Assembly: GCF_000316625.1 (NCBI RefSeq)
Contig: NC_019676.1
Location: forward strand, 1,909,001-1,973,000
Length of the DNA stretch: 64,000 nt
Origin: Nostoc sp. PCC 7107
GTDB taxonomy: Bacteria; Cyanobacteriota; Cyanobacteriia; Cyanobacteriales; Nostocaceae
Reading direction: 5' to 3'
The notes under the pieces were generated by a model. It searched no databases and was not told where the DNA came from. It saw nothing but the letters and a program-made list of their open reading frames with translations. Below are positions 44,686 through 54,465 of the stretch, piece after piece. The position numbers were made by a program, and so were the translations under genes. Positions within the stretch are counted from its first letter, which is position 1. Every line of letters begins with the position of its first letter.

Positions 44686-44796
44686 CTAGTACAGGTCGGC
44701 GTAAATCAACAGATTATCTGGAATTGCTAAAAAGCTTGTGGTATTACTATTCTTTCTTTTGACTTTTGACTTTTAACTTTTGCCTTGTTTTACTTT
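44686..44796. mobile_element. MITE-like element, second copy (inverted, shorter)
   Basis: It begins CTAGTACAGGTCGG and continues with sequence (44686-44759) that is the near reverse complement of 9917-9986. It ends TTTTGCCTTGTTTTAC, matching the other arm of the 9822-9986 copy, with a decayed right end. The inner GC-rich block of the longer copy is missing. Confidence 0.6.
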
Positions 44797-44874
44797 GCGA
44801 TCGCTTCAAAATCCGAAAAATTGTAGAGCAAGGTTGTATATTATTTCGTTAGTACTCAATTTAAGTACAAGCTT

Positions 44875-45009
44875 ATGGTAGAACCCTTAACAGCAGCAGT
44901 GATTGTCTCTCTATTTTTCTCGGAAGCAATCAAAGAAAGTGGTAAAATTTTAGGTAAAGATGCGATTGATACATTTGCGAAACTAGTAGACACCAAATCT
45001 TGCACCTGA
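44875..45009 (+). pseudogene. short N-terminal fragment, 44 aa
   Basis: The ORF MVEPLTAAVIVSLFFSEAIK, then ESGKILGKDAIDTFAKLVDT, looks like the first part of a family of Nostoc proteins starting MVEP(L/I)TAA. It stops soon after, so it is either a small protein or a truncated gene. The rest of the spacer to 45253 is non-coding. Confidence 0.4.
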
Positions 45010-45253
45010 TGATTAAAATCGCAGTTAATTTAATTGGGTGATCGCAAGTCAGCTTGATTTTTTAGGCGATCGCTATGTGTAGTCTAATTTCAATCTTGTA
45101 TTGTTAAGCTGATAGATAAATGTGGCTGAAGGTGCAATGATCTGGAATTGCCCCAACTTCTGCTGTGGCTTATGAGTAAAATGGTGAGAGACCTGTCAGG
45201 AAATCGCCATTAGCCGATTCTTCACTGCCAAATAATCGTGATCTAAATAGCCG
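45010..45253. other. spacer before the FHA-PBP gene
   Basis: No gene seen; includes a HIP1 octamer-like site and the presumed promoter. Confidence 0.3.
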
Positions 45254-47524
45254 ATGAGTTCCCCCCAACCTCCCCAAAAGCCACAAACTATCCTTGGTCA
45301 ACTGACTCAAGCAGTACATACAATTCAAGCTAGGGTCGATTTTTCCAAGCTGGCGCTCAAGCCAAATGCCAAAGTACCGGAACTCTGGGTACAGGATGCA
45401 GGGGCGGATAAGGCGGAGGTCTATCCATTGTTGGGCGATCGCTATATTCTAGGAAGAAGTTCTAAATCTTGCGATATAGTCGTTCGCAACCCAGTTGTCA
45501 GCCAAATTCATCTGTCTTTGTCGCGGGACTCTACCCAACGCAAACCTATTTTCGTGATTCGAGATGAAAACTCGACCAATGGTATTTATCTGGGGAAACG
45601 GCGGCTCCCTTCCTTAGAACTACGGCATGGCGATATTATCACTCTAGGGCCGCCAGAACTAGCTGCATCAGTCCGACTACAATATGTTGACCCGCCAGCA
45701 TGGTATCTCAAAGCTGCAACCTGGGCAGGTTATGGCGTTGGTGGTGCAACTGCGTTGTTAGCCTTGGTCATTGGTGTGGAATGGCTGAAATTTACCGTTC
45801 GACCTTTACCTACCGCTACTCGCGCCCCAGTGATAGTTTATGCCCGTGATGGCTCCACACCTCTACGTGAACCACGCACCACAGCCCACGTAGACAGAAA
45901 GCGCTTACAAGATTTTGGCCCTTATTTAGCTAACGCCGTAGTTGCCTCAGAAGATAGTCGTTACTACTGGCACGTTGGTGTAGACCCCTTGGGGATTTTG
46001 CGTGCGGTGTTAATTAATAGCCGCAGTGGAGATTTACAGCAAGGAGCCAGTACAGTTACCCAACAAGTAGCTCGCAGTTTATTCCGCGATTATGTTGGTT
46101 CGCAAGACTCCCTCGGCCGCAAATTGCGTGAGGCAATTGTAGCTCTTAAGCTAGAAACGTTTTATAGCAAAGATGACATTTTGCTGACTTATTTAAATCG
46201 AGTATTTTTGGGGGGAGATACTTCTGGTTTTGAAGATGCAGCGCAATTTTATTTTGAAAAGTCAGCGCAAGAACTAACTCTGGCAGAAGCCGCTACATTA
46301 GTGGGAATTTTGCCTGCTCCCAATGCTTTTGATTTTTGTGGCGATGGCCCAAATAAACTAGAAGCGGCTGATTACCGCAATCGCGTAATTAAGCGAATGT
46401 TGGAAATGGGCAAAATCTCCCAAGAAGATGCAAACCGGGCGAGACGTTCCACAGTTCAAGTCAGCCCCAAAGTCTGCGAACAGCAAGCCAAAACTATTGC
46501 TCCCTATTTTTATAGTTATGTCTTTCAAGAGATGGAATCAATCTTAGGGGCAGGTGCAGCCAGAGAAGGAAACTACATCATTGAAACTCAGCTAGATCAA
46601 TCAATTCAAGCCCAAGCTGAAGCATCACTGCGGAACTCAGTTAATACTGCTGGCTCAAGCTTTCGTTTTTCCCAAGGAGCGATCGTTACTTTAGACTCCA
46701 AAACGGGCAGTATTCTGGCAATGGTCGGCGGTACTGATTACCGCAAAAGCCAATTCAATCGTGCTTTCCAAGCCAAAAGACAACCAGGTTCTACCTTTAA
46801 AATTTTTGCCTATGCTGCGGCTATTCAACAAGGAATATCACCTTACAAAACTTATTCTTGCGCCCCTTTACCTTGGCAAGGCTTTACTTATAAACCTTGT
46901 CGTGCTGGTGCAGATGTCAGCTTAGATATTGCTACAGGTCTGGCCCTTTCCGAAAACCCCATTGCTCTCAGAGTCGCCCGCGAAGTCGGTTTGAATAAAG
47001 TTGTGGCAATGGCGCAGAAGTTGGGGGTAAAGTCACAGCTTGATCCGGTTCCTGGCTTGGTATTAGGTCAAAGTGTGGTAAATGTTTTAGAAATGACAGG
47101 GGCGTTTGGTGCTATTGGTAATCAAGGTGTGTGGAATCCACCTCATGCTATTAGCCGAATTCTGGACAGTGGTGATTGTAAGGATCGTAAAGATTTAAAA
47201 AGCTGCCGTGTCATCTATTCTTTTGAGCAAGACCGCGAGGCTAACAAGCGAGTTCTTTCTACAGAGGTAGCTGATGAAATGACTACCTTAATGCGGGGAG
47301 TAGTTTCTAGAGGTACTGGTCGTAGTGCAGCTATTGGTTTAGGAGAAGCTGGTAAAACAGGTACTACGGATAAGAACGTGGATTTATGGTTTATTGGCTT
47401 TATTCCTAGCCGCCGACTAGTGACAGGTGTCTGGTTAGGCAATGATAATAATTCCCCCACTTCTGGTAGCAGCGCCCAAGCGGCTCAACTGTGGGGGAGG
47501 TATATGGGGAGAATTGCTAAGTAG
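45254..47524 (+). CDS. class A penicillin-binding protein with N-terminal FHA domain
   Basis: A 756-residue bifunctional peptidoglycan synthase. Residues about 60-135 form an FHA domain (RYILGRSSKSCDIVVRNPVV, SQIHLSLSR, ENSTNGIYLG), which binds phosphothreonine. A membrane segment follows at about 155-178. The glycosyltransferase 51 domain (about 205-385) has ASEDSRYYWHVGVDPLG and QGASTVTQQVARSLF. The transpeptidase domain has SxxK (GSTFK, about residue 513), SEN (ALSENP) and KTG (AGKTGTTD, about 700). Fusion to FHA suggests that wall synthesis is steered by a Ser/Thr kinase. It is a stand-alone gene. Confidence 0.93.
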   Translation: MSSPQPPQKPQTILGQLTQAVHTIQARVDFSKLALKPNAKVPELWVQDAGADKAEVYPLLGDRYILGRSSKSCDIVVRNPVVSQIHLSLSRDSTQRKPIFVIRDENSTNGIYLGKRRLPSLELRHGDIITLGPPELAASVRLQYVDPPAWYLKAATWAGYGVGGATALLALVIGVEWLKFTVRPLPTATRAPVIVYARDGSTPLREPRTTAHVDRKRLQDFGPYLANAVVASEDSRYYWHVGVDPLGILRAVLINSRSGDLQQGASTVTQQVARSLFRDYVGSQDSLGRKLREAIVALKLETFYSKDDILLTYLNRVFLGGDTSGFEDAAQFYFEKSAQELTLAEAATLVGILPAPNAFDFCGDGPNKLEAADYRNRVIKRMLEMGKISQEDANRARRSTVQVSPKVCEQQAKTIAPYFYSYVFQEMESILGAGAAREGNYIIETQLDQSIQAQAEASLRNSVNTAGSSFRFSQGAIVTLDSKTGSILAMVGGTDYRKSQFNRAFQAKRQPGSTFKIFAYAAAIQQGISPYKTYSCAPLPWQGFTYKPCRAGADVSLDIATGLALSENPIALRVAREVGLNKVVAMAQKLGVKSQLDPVPGLVLGQSVVNVLEMTGAFGAIGNQGVWNPPHAISRILDSGDCKDRKDLKSCRVIYSFEQDREANKRVLSTEVADEMTTLMRGVVSRGTGRSAAIGLGEAGKTGTTDKNVDLWFIGFIPSRRLVTGVWLGNDNNSPTSGSSAQAAQLWGRYMGRIAK

Positions 47525-47622
47525 AAGGCAGGAGAAAAATATTTTTTACTCAGAACTCAGCGAGAAGTTGCGTGCGCGGGTTCCCCGCGTTGAGCAAACT
47601 TCGGTGACTCAGCACTTTTAAT

Positions 47623-49620
47623 TTAGTGACCTAGTAGTTTATCTCGCAGATGTTTAATGCGATCGCGCAATTTTGCCGCTTCTTCAAATTCTAGTTTTTT
47701 TGACGCATCTTTCATCTGTGCTTCTAGCTTGCCGATCAATCCGGGAATCTCCTCTAAAGGTAATTCATCGATATGTTCATCAACAACTTTTAACTCTGTG
47801 GCATTTAATCTGCGAGATACATCTAAAAATGACAAAATGGCATTACTCGATTTTTTGATAATTGGTTGTGGTGTAATTCCATGTATCCGGTTATGTGCTG
47901 TTTGAATACCACGTCTTCTGTCGGTTTCTTCGATAGCTCTAATCATGCTGTTTGTTAAATTATCAGCATATAAAATCGCTTGTCCATGAATGTGCCGTGC
48001 GGCTCTACCAATAGTTTGAATTAAAGAGCGTTCAGCGCGTAAGAAACCTTCTTTATCAGCATCTAAAATTGCCACTAAAGAAACTTCTGGTAAATCTAAA
48101 CCTTCCCGCAGCAAGTTTACCCCAACTAACACATCAAAATTGCCATCACGTAAATTTTGGATAATTTCAATCCGTTCAATCGAATTAATTTCTGAGTGCA
48201 AATACCGCACCCGAACACTGTGGTCTTGCAAATATTCGGTCAAATCTTCCGCCATCCGCTTTGTTAATGTTGTAATCAAAGTTCTTTCATGACGGTCAAC
48301 TCTGTCTTTAATTTCTCCTAGCAAGTCATCGATTTGTCCTTCAGTCGGACGCACAGAAATTTCTGGGTCAATTACGCCAGTGGGACGAATTACTTGTTCA
48401 ACTATGTGATTTTCCGAAACTTCTAATTCCCAATTACCGGGTGTAGCGGAAACAAAAATACACTGGTTAACTTTCTGCCAAAATTCATCTGCTTTTAAAG
48501 GACGATTATCGGCGGCGCTGGGAAGACGAAATCCATGTTCAATTAAAACTTTTTTCCTAGCTTGGTCGCCGTTATACATACCTCGAATTTGCGGCACAGT
48601 TACATGAGATTCATCAATTACTAATAGCCAATCTTTCGGAAAATAATCAATTAAACATTCTGGTGGTTCTCCAGCTTGTCGGCCTGCAAGGTGACGGGAA
48701 TAGTTTTCAACACCGTTGCAATAACCAACTTCCCGCAGCATTTCTAAGTCATAACGAGTGCGCTGATCTATGCGTTGTGCTTCTAATAGTTTGCCTGCCG
48801 TTTCTAATTCTAATTTTTGCTGTTTTAATTCAAAAGCAATATCATCGCAAGCAACTTCTAATCGTTCTTCTGGGGTAACAAAGTGACGGGCTGGATAAAT
48901 ATTTACAGCATCCAAACTATTAATAATTTCGCCTGTCACAGGGTCAACATAGCGAATCGCATCAATTTCATCCCCAAAAAATTCAACACGAATGATTCTA
49001 TCTTCGTAGGCGGGGCCAATTTCTAAAACATCACCCCGGACGCGAAAACGTCCCCGACCCATTTCTACATCGTTGCGGCTATACTGCACAGATGCTAAAT
49101 CACGCAAAACTTCCCGTTGATTGACTTCCATACCAATCTTCAAAGGTATGGCTGCTTTGAGATATTCGGAGGGAATTCCTAAACCGTAGATACAGCTAAT
49201 AGAAGCAACAACTATGACATCACGGCGTTCAAACAGCGATCGCGTCGCGGAGTGACGCAACATATCAATTTCATCATTAATTGCCGCTGTCTTTTCAATA
49301 TAAGTATCTGTTACCGGAATATACGCTTCTGGTTGATAATAATCGTAGTAGCTGACAAAATACTCGACCGCATTTTGAGGAAAGAACTCACGTAACTCAT
49401 TACAAAGTTGTGCAGCTAAGGTTTTGTTATGTGCCAAAACTAAAGTTGGCTTGCCAATTTTCTCAATTACTGCCGCTACTGTAAAGGTTTTGCCGGTTCC
49501 TGTGGCTCCCAGTAAGGTTTGGTAACGATTACTCGCTTGGATACTGGAAACAAGTTGAGCGATCGCTTGTGGTTGATCGCCTGTCGGCGTAAAGGGAGCT
49601 TGAAGACAAAATTCTGTCAT
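47623..49620 (-). CDS. uvrB: excinuclease ABC subunit B
   Basis: UvrB is the damage-verification helicase of nucleotide excision repair. The 665-residue length is normal. Walker [11 protein letters not shown] is at about residues 39-48; the beta-hairpin [20 protein letters not shown] is intact, as are [14 protein letters not shown] and [17 protein letters not shown]. The C-terminal UVR domain (about 625-660) that contacts UvrC is present ([20 protein letters not shown]). Stands alone. Confidence 0.96.
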   Translation of the reverse strand: MTEFCLQAPFTPTGDQPQAIAQLVSSIQASNRYQTLLGATGTGKTFTVAAVIEKIGKPTLVLAHNKTLAAQLCNELREFFPQNAVEYFVSYYDYYQPEAYIPVTDTYIEKTAAINDEIDMLRHSATRSLFERRDVIVVASISCIYGLGIPSEYLKAAIPLKIGMEVNQREVLRDLASVQYSRNDVEMGRGRFRVRGDVLEIGPAYEDRIIRVEFFGDEIDAIRYVDPVTGEIINSLDAVNIYPARHFVTPEERLEVACDDIAFELKQQKLELETAGKLLEAQRIDQRTRYDLEMLREVGYCNGVENYSRHLAGRQAGEPPECLIDYFPKDWLLVIDESHVTVPQIRGMYNGDQARKKVLIEHGFRLPSAADNRPLKADEFWQKVNQCIFVSATPGNWELEVSENHIVEQVIRPTGVIDPEISVRPTEGQIDDLLGEIKDRVDRHERTLITTLTKRMAEDLTEYLQDHSVRVRYLHSEINSIERIEIIQNLRDGNFDVLVGVNLLREGLDLPEVSLVAILDADKEGFLRAERSLIQTIGRAARHIHGQAILYADNLTNSMIRAIEETDRRRGIQTAHNRIHGITPQPIIKKSSNAILSFLDVSRRLNATELKVVDEHIDELPLEEIPGLIGKLEAQMKDASKKLEFEEAAKLRDRIKHLRDKLLGH

Positions 49621-49744
49621 ACAGTTTGCTAGTAATAGCCTATCTCATGGTAACGATATCACTCTGTACCTGCGGCACTACAGAACCCAAGTAAATAAAC
49701 AGAAATATTATTTTACAAATATTTATTCTTTAAATTTACTTATC
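49621..49744. other. spacer upstream of uvrB
   Basis: Presumed promoter region. No LexA-type site recognised. Confidence 0.3.
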
Positions 49745-49835
49745 AGGACTTACGCACAGGCTACGGAAAATCGAACCACAGAGACGCAGAGGTCACGGAG
49801 AAATGAGAGTTTGAGAGGTGTTTTGCGTAAGTCCT
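49745..49835. mobile_element. MITE-like element with AGGACTTACGCA ends
   Basis: A 91-base element bounded by perfect 12-bp inverted ends, AGGACTTACGCA (49745-49756) and TGCGTAAGTCCT (49824-49835). The interior includes CACAGAGACGCAGAGG, a sequence often seen in such cyanobacterial elements (compare CACGCAGAGGCGCAGAGG at 54730). No coding capacity. Confidence 0.7.
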
Positions 49836-49966
49836 ACTTATGTATAAGTTTTGCAGATAATTATATCTATGCAAGGTTTTTTAAGGGTAAACTTTGATAT
49901 ATGGAAAAAATTTCATTTTTCCTCAAATATTGTCAAGGTCAATTAAGAACCCAGAGGTATTAGTTT

Positions 49967-50428
49967 ATGAGCATAAGCAGCACTGGCAAAACAGCTAGTC
50001 CTCGTCAAAGAGGTGCCAAGCTCAAGGGAGAAGCAATGGTGGAAGTTGAAAATAATCAAGGTCAAGCTGTGAATAACGATCAAAACACTCAAAATCTAGA
50101 TAAATCCGAAAATCCTGGAACACTTGCCGTTGCTGGAATTAGACCTATCGCCAGCAGTGATTTACAAGTTGCTGAGACAATCTCAATTGCAGGTCTACGT
50201 CCTATTTCTGCCAGTAACTTAGAAATAGTAGGGACAATCGACGTGATGGGGATTCGTCCAATTGGTGCTAGCCATATCCAAATTTTTGACAGTATTAACC
50301 TTTCTGGTATGCGTCCAATTGCCTCAAGTGCATTGGTAATTTCTAACAGCTATTCTGTAATGGGTAATCGTCCAGTAGCTTCAAATATTATGGAAAATTC
50401 TGAAATTCTTATGGGTTTTATCGACTAG
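49967..50428 (+). CDS. protein with five 20-residue GxRPIxxS repeats
   Basis: A 153-residue protein. The N-terminal about 50 residues are polar. From about residue 52 on there are five units of 20 residues with the pattern (V/I)xGxRPIASSxLxIxxTIx: AGIRPIASSDLQVAET, AGLRPISASNLEIVGT, MGIRPIGASHIQIFDS, SGMRPIASSALVISNS and MGNRPVASN. The constant period and alternating hydrophobics suggest a repeating beta structure. No signal peptide is seen. I know of no function. A terminator follows. Confidence 0.65.
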   Translation: MSISSTGKTASPRQRGAKLKGEAMVEVENNQGQAVNNDQNTQNLDKSENPGTLAVAGIRPIASSDLQVAETISIAGLRPISASNLEIVGTIDVMGIRPIGASHIQIFDSINLSGMRPIASSALVISNSYSVMGNRPVASNIMENSEILMGFID

Positions 50429-50457
50429 AGCAAAAAAGCATTTTGAATTATCTTATC

Positions 50458-50488
50458 AACCCGACCTCTTCAAGAGACCGGGTTTTTT
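50458..50488 (+). terminator. rho-independent terminator
   Basis: AACCCG (50458-50463) pairs with CGGGTT (50479-50484), with further pairing inside, followed by a run of T. It lies 30 bases after the repeat-protein gene. Confidence 0.75.
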
Positions 50489-50753
50489 AATGATTTTGAT
50501 AGTAGAAAATTATTGATTGATATAAGTACATATTTAACTTAATTTACAAGTTTATTTTTCATAATTTCGACTTTTTTAAGCAGTTGTAGTTTTAGTTTAT
50601 TGTTAGTATCTCTCTTTTTATAGAGGCCAATAATATGTCCTGTGGTGGAAGGCTAGAGCCAAATATAAAGTTACCTTGTAAAAGTAATCACCAGGAATTT
50701 CAAAGTTTATTCAAAGCTTTGAATCTGAATTTATATACTGTTAGGAGACTAAG
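50489..50753. other. spacer upstream of CsbD gene
   Basis: AT-rich, no ORF. It presumably holds a stress-responsive promoter, though no site was recognised. Confidence 0.35.
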
Positions 50754-50936
50754 ATGAGCTTAGAAGATCGTGCAAAAGCTACTGCTAAAAATATTGAAGG
50801 TAAAGCCCAAGAAGCACTAGGTAATGTAACTGGCGACCCAGAAGACAAAGCAGAAGGTAAAGCCAAACAAGCTGAAAGTGAAGTACGTCACGGTATAGAA
50901 GATGTCAAAGATTCTGTAAAAAGGAAGATTGACTAG
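50754..50936 (+). CDS. CsbD-family stress protein
   Basis: A 60-residue hydrophilic protein with the CsbD pattern: EDRAKATAKNIEGKAQEALG, NVTGDPEDKAEGKAKQAESE. Such proteins are general-stress proteins of unknown biochemical role, common in bacteria and often present in many copies in Nostoc. A ribosome binding site (TTAGGAGACTAAG) precedes the start. Confidence 0.88.
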   Translation: MSLEDRAKATAKNIEGKAQEALGNVTGDPEDKAEGKAKQAESEVRHGIEDVKDSVKRKID

Positions 50937-51233
50937 GATTAATTGTGTTCCACAATGACTAGAAAGATGGAATCTAGATAATTTTTCAATTTACTAAACA
51001 CATTTGAAGAATTAGAAATTAGATTCTCATTCCGATCTTTCTAATTAAGCTATGCTGACAGAGAGCAAAAAATTAAACTGTAGAGATGTGAAGTATTGCG
51101 TCTCTACATTTATGCTCTCCTTAGCTAGAGAAATGATTAATTGTGAAGTTACAAAACATACTATTGCATTTCCCTAGTTAATAATTACAAGTAATTTTAC
51201 ATATTTGAAAGGGTTTATTTTAGGAGTGAGATA
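50937..51233. other. spacer, no gene seen
   Basis: About 300 bases without a convincing ORF. A GTAGAGATG...GCGTCTCTAC inverted repeat lies at about 51080-51107. Confidence 0.4.
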
Positions 51234-51674
51234 ATGATACTGCTGGAGCAGATTCGGAAAATTGCGATCGCTGGGATTTTAATTGTGGTGTTAACGGTAA
51301 CTACCGCCTGTGGTGGCTCTACTTTAACCCAAGCTGATCGCACAACAAACCCGCCTGTAATTGGTCGAGATGTAACTTACAGCGAACTAGAAAGAGGTAA
51401 TACTCCCGGCGGTCAAAATTTTGGGAACTGGGTGGTGCAAACATCCAAGGGATTAGTTAAAGATGCGTACGTGAGAGATAACAATAAATTAGGTGTTGTG
51501 ATTTCTCGTGATGTTCGTCCCAATGAAGTCCGACCTTTGGCTAAATCTCTAGTTCAAGGTTTTCGGAAGAATTTTCCTAATCAAGATTTAACTGTTTTGG
51601 TTTACAGTCCTGATAAAAAGTTAATTTTGACAACTCAATACGATATTCAGACTAATCAGGTGAAGTATAGCTAA
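51234..51674 (+). CDS. putative lipoprotein, 146 aa
   Basis: A basic and hydrophobic N-terminus (KIAIAGILIVVLTVTTAC) ends in a TTAC lipobox with Cys26. The mature part is small (about 120 residues) and polar, with FPNQDLTVLVYSPDKKLI. An AGGAG ribosome site lies upstream of the ATG. I do not recognise the family. Same strand as the CsbD gene and the next gene, at gaps of about 300 and 80 bases. Confidence 0.65.
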   Translation: MILLEQIRKIAIAGILIVVLTVTTACGGSTLTQADRTTNPPVIGRDVTYSELERGNTPGGQNFGNWVVQTSKGLVKDAYVRDNNKLGVVISRDVRPNEVRPLAKSLVQGFRKNFPNQDLTVLVYSPDKKLILTTQYDIQTNQVKYS

Positions 51675-51754
51675 TTTGACTTTTAGCTAGAAATGTTCGC
51701 TGCGACTAAAAACTAACAATTCTAGAATTGTGCTTGAATCAGGAGATAGAAAAA

Positions 51755-52276
51755 ATGTCAACTAGTGAAGAATACAGACGGCAAATAATGCAAGACTTAG
51801 CTCAAGGTGATGTGGAATCATTAAATGATCCATCAACTGACACAGCTACTCAGTACGACAATTTTGACGATTTTGCTCAACGGACAACGACAGATCAACG
51901 CCGTCAATTATTTGGTCAATCGGTTAATCCACAGCAGATTCCCTCCAGCCAAATGGAGCCAGAATTACAAAAAGCGATCGCCCAAATTAAACCTAATGAA
52001 CGAGATGATGTGGCTCGTGCCTTTTTTAAACACCTGAAAGGTAGAGGTTTAGATGATCGCCACTTGGAACAACAGCTAGGTCTTTCTACACATCACGCCA
52101 ACCGTATGAATGCTGATGATGTTAGCAAACTTGCCTCTTTCGCTTATCACAACCATCCAGACGTTTTCCGTGAAGTTCTGGCAGAGCAACCAGGGATTAT
52201 TAAATTCCTCAGCAATCCTGTCGTCGCTGCAATCGTAGGTATCGCAGCCGCGAAATGGCTGGGTAGCCGTAAATAA
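51755..52276 (+). CDS. conserved hypothetical protein, 173 aa
   Basis: I place the start at ATG 51755 (MSTSEEYRRQIMQDLAQGD) because a ribosome binding site AGGAGA lies just upstream; the frame is open further back to a TTG at 51728. The protein is polar and Gln-rich at the N-terminus, with a helical middle (ERDDVARAFFKHLKGRGLDD) and a short hydrophobic C-terminal segment (NPVVAAIVGIAAAKWLGSRK) that could anchor it in the membrane. The ending is like those of several small cyanobacterial proteins. Function unknown. Confidence 0.65.
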   Translation: MSTSEEYRRQIMQDLAQGDVESLNDPSTDTATQYDNFDDFAQRTTTDQRRQLFGQSVNPQQIPSSQMEPELQKAIAQIKPNERDDVARAFFKHLKGRGLDDRHLEQQLGLSTHHANRMNADDVSKLASFAYHNHPDVFREVLAEQPGIIKFLSNPVVAAIVGIAAAKWLGSRK

Positions 52277-52300
52277 TTTTTTCTGGAGAGTCAGACATTC

Positions 52301-52326
52301 AGGTGGTTTTACCCACCTTTTTTTAT
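52301..52326 (+). terminator. rho-independent terminator
   Basis: AGGTGG (52301-52306) pairs with CCACCT (52313-52318), followed by a T-run. It lies 25 bases after the preceding gene. Confidence 0.8.
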
Positions 52327-52709
52327 GGCTAAACAGCAATGTAGTTTCAATCGAATGATTTTTCTCTCAGGTAATGCAATATTTATGCTGCTTCACCGCA
52401 GTGGCTCACTTTTTACTTTTGCCTTTTTGTACTAGCCTATTTCTTTTGATATATACCCATCAACTATAATCAAAACTCTCGGCAGAGATATAATAAATTT
52501 TCTTTTGCTAAAAATATAATTAGAATCTTAAAAAGCAGTAATTGTATTACAAGTTATCTCATAAAATATTTATATACCTAATTTAGGATTATGTAGGGAA
52601 TTGTAATGCAAAATATATTCTTCTTTTTAAGATTATTGAGGCTATAGTTCTCAAAACTGAGATTTTTTCTTTAACAAATATCAAGCCATTACAAATATAT
52701 AGTAATATT
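52327..52709. other. intergenic region with a fragment of the CTAGTACA element
   Basis: At about 52391-52435 the sequence CACCGCAGTGGCTCACTTTT through TTTGTACTAG matches the inverse of about 9822-9862, one arm of the MITE-like element. The rest is AT-rich with no gene. Confidence 0.5.
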
Positions 52710-53102
52710 ATGTTTGTTAAAACAGAAATAAACAAAACAAGAGAAATCAATAATCCTTATTTAAGCCGTAGCGAAGTTCAACAAGAAAAAATACAACCTC
52801 AAGGCTTAAACATTCCATCTGCGACTTTATATTTAAGTCCTATCGGTCTTCTTTTTAGTTGGATAATTTTTTTCCTAGTATTACGCAAAATCCAGAGGTT
52901 TCTGGACAATAAAATGGTGTTTAGTGTCAAGGGCTTGCATCAAGTTCCTTGTAAAAATTGCCGATTCTATTCTAATAACCATTACCTTAAATGTGCAGTG
53001 CAGCCTTCTATTGTACTTACTGATGAAGCTAAAAACTGCTCTGAGTTTTCTGCCAAACAAGATAAGTTATCTCAAAAACAATTTTTTCACAGAAGAGACT
53101 AG
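52710..53102 (+). CDS. small membrane protein with Cys motif
   Basis: A 130-residue protein with one hydrophobic segment at about residues 45-62 (LSPIGLLFSWIIFFLVLRKI). The C-terminal part has a four-cysteine pattern: VPCKNCRFYSNNHYLKCAVQ and LTDEAKNCSEF, that is CxxC-x10-C-x15-C. The pattern could bind a metal. It is reminiscent of short cyanobacterial proteins of unknown function. Confidence 0.65.
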   Translation: MFVKTEINKTREINNPYLSRSEVQQEKIQPQGLNIPSATLYLSPIGLLFSWIIFFLVLRKIQRFLDNKMVFSVKGLHQVPCKNCRFYSNNHYLKCAVQPSIVLTDEAKNCSEFSAKQDKLSQKQFFHRRD

Positions 53103-53544
53103 TACCGCCGTGAAGTCAAAAGAATGGTATTGCAGGTTTTTGTATCCTTTTGGATTGTCTGTGGTCTTACAAAGTTTGACGGGACGGAAACCGATACAGA
53201 CAAGAATAGTCAGACAAGCAGCAGAGACTCAAGTAAAGGAATTGGCATAAAAAGTTGTGATGGCTAAGTATTGACCCTGATACTATTTACATGTACCGAA
53301 CTTTATACTACAGAAGTGATGTTTCTAACTTCATAATTAATCACTTACTCAGAATAGAGGTACACTGACTGATATTAATAAAGTCTTCTCGCCAAAAGCA
53401 GAGGGAGACAAATTTTAAAGATTTTATTTGGCAACTTGTCTTTTTACTCATAAAATCAAAGACAAGCTAAAGTTCTGTAGAACAGAAGCCTAAGTATGCC
53501 CGTCTTTCATCAATCAGGGTTAAAAAGCTATCACGAAAACTCAA
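53103..53544. other. intergenic region, no gene seen
   Basis: At about 53169-53196 it carries GACGGGACGGAAACCGATAC, a near copy of the sequence at about 31863-31885. Otherwise AT-rich with no convincing ORF. Confidence 0.4.
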
Positions 53545-54465
53545 ATGCTAGAAATGGTAGATCGAATAAATGATATTGCTTGGCAAGCCCACCAGGGGAG
53601 TGTTGCAGCAATTATTCAATTATTAAACGAAAAGTTAGCCCAATCTGGTGTCAGAACCAGAGCTATTTTTGCTGATGGAGTCTTACAACTTCTCTGTGAA
53701 GCATCGAAAATAGAGCAACTGGAACAATCGACCGTAGTAGAACAAATACAAAAAATTCTGGAGTCGATTGCACCACGGAATATTCACCGAGTCAATATTA
53801 ATAGCCGTATTGTCAGGGAAGAACAGTTACTGTGGCTAAAAGAAATTTATGGCGATCGCGAAAATCAATTACTGTGGTCACAGGAGATTACCCTAGCTCA
53901 ACCACATGTAGTCAAGCAGCTAATTCAAGATTTCACCGGCGCTACAACTCAATTAGCACAATCAGCCCGGCTCAAAACTCAATCTTCTCGTACTTCTGTA
54001 CTTACCAACAGAGACAAATATCGATATTTACCCAAAACCAGAATCCCAACAGCCTTAAGTCTGGGGTTTTTGTTGTTATTGGGTGGGGTCGTATATGCTC
54101 AATTAGGTGATAAGCTGAAAATTTTAGTTCAACTAGAAACATCCAAGCCCTCGACCACAGCCAAAGCCAACGAACGCAAACCAGCACCAGTCAGTGCTGC
54201 TAAAAATAATTTTGGCGACAGTGATGAAGAAAGTGATCCTTTTGGATCGGCTGTGCGAATTGCCAACCAAGCTACTATTAATGGTAAAACTGCGACGACT
54301 TCAATTCAATGGTTGGATTTAGCAGCCAAATGGCAACGGGCATCTGATTTAATGGCAGCAGTACCACAAAATCACACTCGCTATCGAGAAGCTCAGATTC
54401 GTACTGAACTATATAGAAAGTATAGTGAAGCTGCTCAAAAAGAAGCTCAAAAAAGCCCGACTTAA
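53545..54465 (+). CDS. conserved cyanobacterial membrane-anchored protein
   Basis: A 306-residue protein in three parts. Residues about 1-115 are helical and amphipathic, with HQGSVAAIIQLLNEKLAQSG and LLCEASKIEQLEQSTVVEQI. A single membrane segment lies at about 170-188 (ALSLGFLLLLGGVVYAQLGD). The last about 110 residues are Lys/Ala-rich and helical (WLDLAAKWQRASDLMAAVPQ). This C-terminal pattern occurs in several cyanobacterial proteins of unknown function. Start at M1 or M4. No functional assignment is possible. Confidence 0.65.
   Translation: MLEMVDRINDIAWQAHQGSVAAIIQLLNEKLAQSGVRTRAIFADGVLQLLCEASKIEQLEQSTVVEQIQKILESIAPRNIHRVNINSRIVREEQLLWLKEIYGDRENQLLWSQEITLAQPHVVKQLIQDFTGATTQLAQSARLKTQSSRTSVLTNRDKYRYLPKTRIPTALSLGFLLLLGGVVYAQLGDKLKILVQLETSKPSTTAKANERKPAPVSAAKNNFGDSDEESDPFGSAVRIANQATINGKTATTSIQWLDLAAKWQRASDLMAAVPQNHTRYREAQIRTELYRKYSEAAQKEAQKSPT

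Noticed and set aside
51728-51754. TTG start for the 173-aa protein
   Set aside because: A ribosome binding site lies between this TTG and the ATG at 51755, which makes the ATG the better start.
52924-53250. ORF overlapping the Cys-motif protein
   Set aside because: It overlaps a better-supported gene in another frame and runs into a dispersed repeat.
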